From the NCBI GenBank assembly GCA_003266075.1, contig MUZZ01000075.1:7794-13358 (forward strand): a stretch of 5,565 bases of DNA, in the 5' to 3' direction. How positions within the stretch are numbered: the first letter of the stretch is position 1; the number at the start of each line of letters is the position of its first letter. A model generated the notes under the pieces. The model saw only the letters and a program-made list of their open reading frames with translations, searched no databases and had not been told where the DNA came from. The DNA is from Methanosphaera sp. rholeuAM74. Lineage in GTDB: Archaea > Methanobacteriota > Methanobacteria > Methanobacteriales > Methanobacteriaceae. Shown here one piece after another: positions 5,404 through 5,565 of the stretch. A program made the translations under genes and the position numbers.

Positions 5404-5565
5404 ATGAGTATGAATATTGACAAATAATGTTAATTCAAATTATAAACCATATCTAACGAGAATATTGTGTAAATATATTTTTTAGATTAACTGTTTATAT
5501 CAATTAAATAACTATCCATATATAGATTTAAGTTTAAGGATATATTTAAATTTATGAAAATTAAA
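5404..5565. other. AT-rich region upstream of aglB with candidate TATA boxes
   Basis: On the minus strand, TTTATAATT (5446-5438) and AAAAAATATATTTA (5484-5471) both resemble archaeal TATA elements, the second with an A-rich stretch in front that could act as the TFB-recognition element. They would give aglB leaders of roughly 70 or 100 nt. I cannot choose between them by eye. On the plus strand, CATATATAG (5517-5525) could drive an ATG at 5554 at the window edge. No complete gene is visible. Confidence 0.4.

Noticed and set aside
5513..5542. TATCC...GGATA inverted repeat near the right end
   Set aside because: Only a 5-bp stem with a 20-nt loop that does not extend on either side; expected by chance in this base composition.
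5554..5565. ATGAAAATTAAA at the right edge as the start of a plus-strand gene (MKIK...)
   Set aside because: Only four codons are visible. The AAGGA upstream is 13 nt away and the TATA-like CATATATAG is common in such AT-rich DNA. It may be a real divergent gene but cannot be supported from this window.

Overview
The window looks like a piece of an AT-rich archaeal chromosome, most likely a Methanobacteriales methanogen (Methanosphaera or Methanobrevibacter; genus is an inference from general gene character, not from any search). The domain assignment is firmer. It rests on a RadB recombinase paralog, a single-subunit AglB/STT3 oligosaccharyltransferase, an archaeal-type Elp3 with a compact CPHGRCKYC cluster motif, a stand-alone PRC-barrel protein, TATA-like elements upstream of genes, and oligo-T tracts downstream of genes.

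Layout from left to right. Positions 1-278 hold the first 92 codons of elp3 on the minus strand, running off the left edge. A 96-bp intergenic gap (279-374) separates it from a divergently transcribed small PRC-barrel gene (375-668, plus). That gene converges on a minus-strand pair: radB (1871-2572) followed by a class I/II PLP-dependent aminotransferase (694-1857). The two are 13 nt apart, and the radB stop codon lies inside the aminotransferase ribosome-binding site, so they almost certainly share a transcript. A 219-bp gap (2573-2791) holds the likely radB promoter, a perfect 17-bp palindrome and the oligo-T termination region of the next gene. That gene is aglB (2792-5347, minus), a complete 851-residue oligosaccharyltransferase. 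The last 218 bp (5348-5565) are very AT-rich and hold the aglB ribosome-binding site, a 21-bp dyad and possible TATA boxes; no complete gene is seen there.

The genes cover separate housekeeping jobs rather than one pathway: tRNA wobble-uridine modification (Elp3), a possible cell-division or RNA-related scaffold (PRC barrel), recombination and repair (RadB), amino-acid metabolism (aminotransferase) and N-glycosylation of surface proteins (AglB). I see no mobile element, CRISPR array, tRNA or rRNA and no clear new multi-gene system. The points most worth a second look are the sequon-rich C-terminal domain and charged loop of AglB, the palindrome in front of radB, the unassigned aminotransferase tied to radB, and the PRC-barrel protein.
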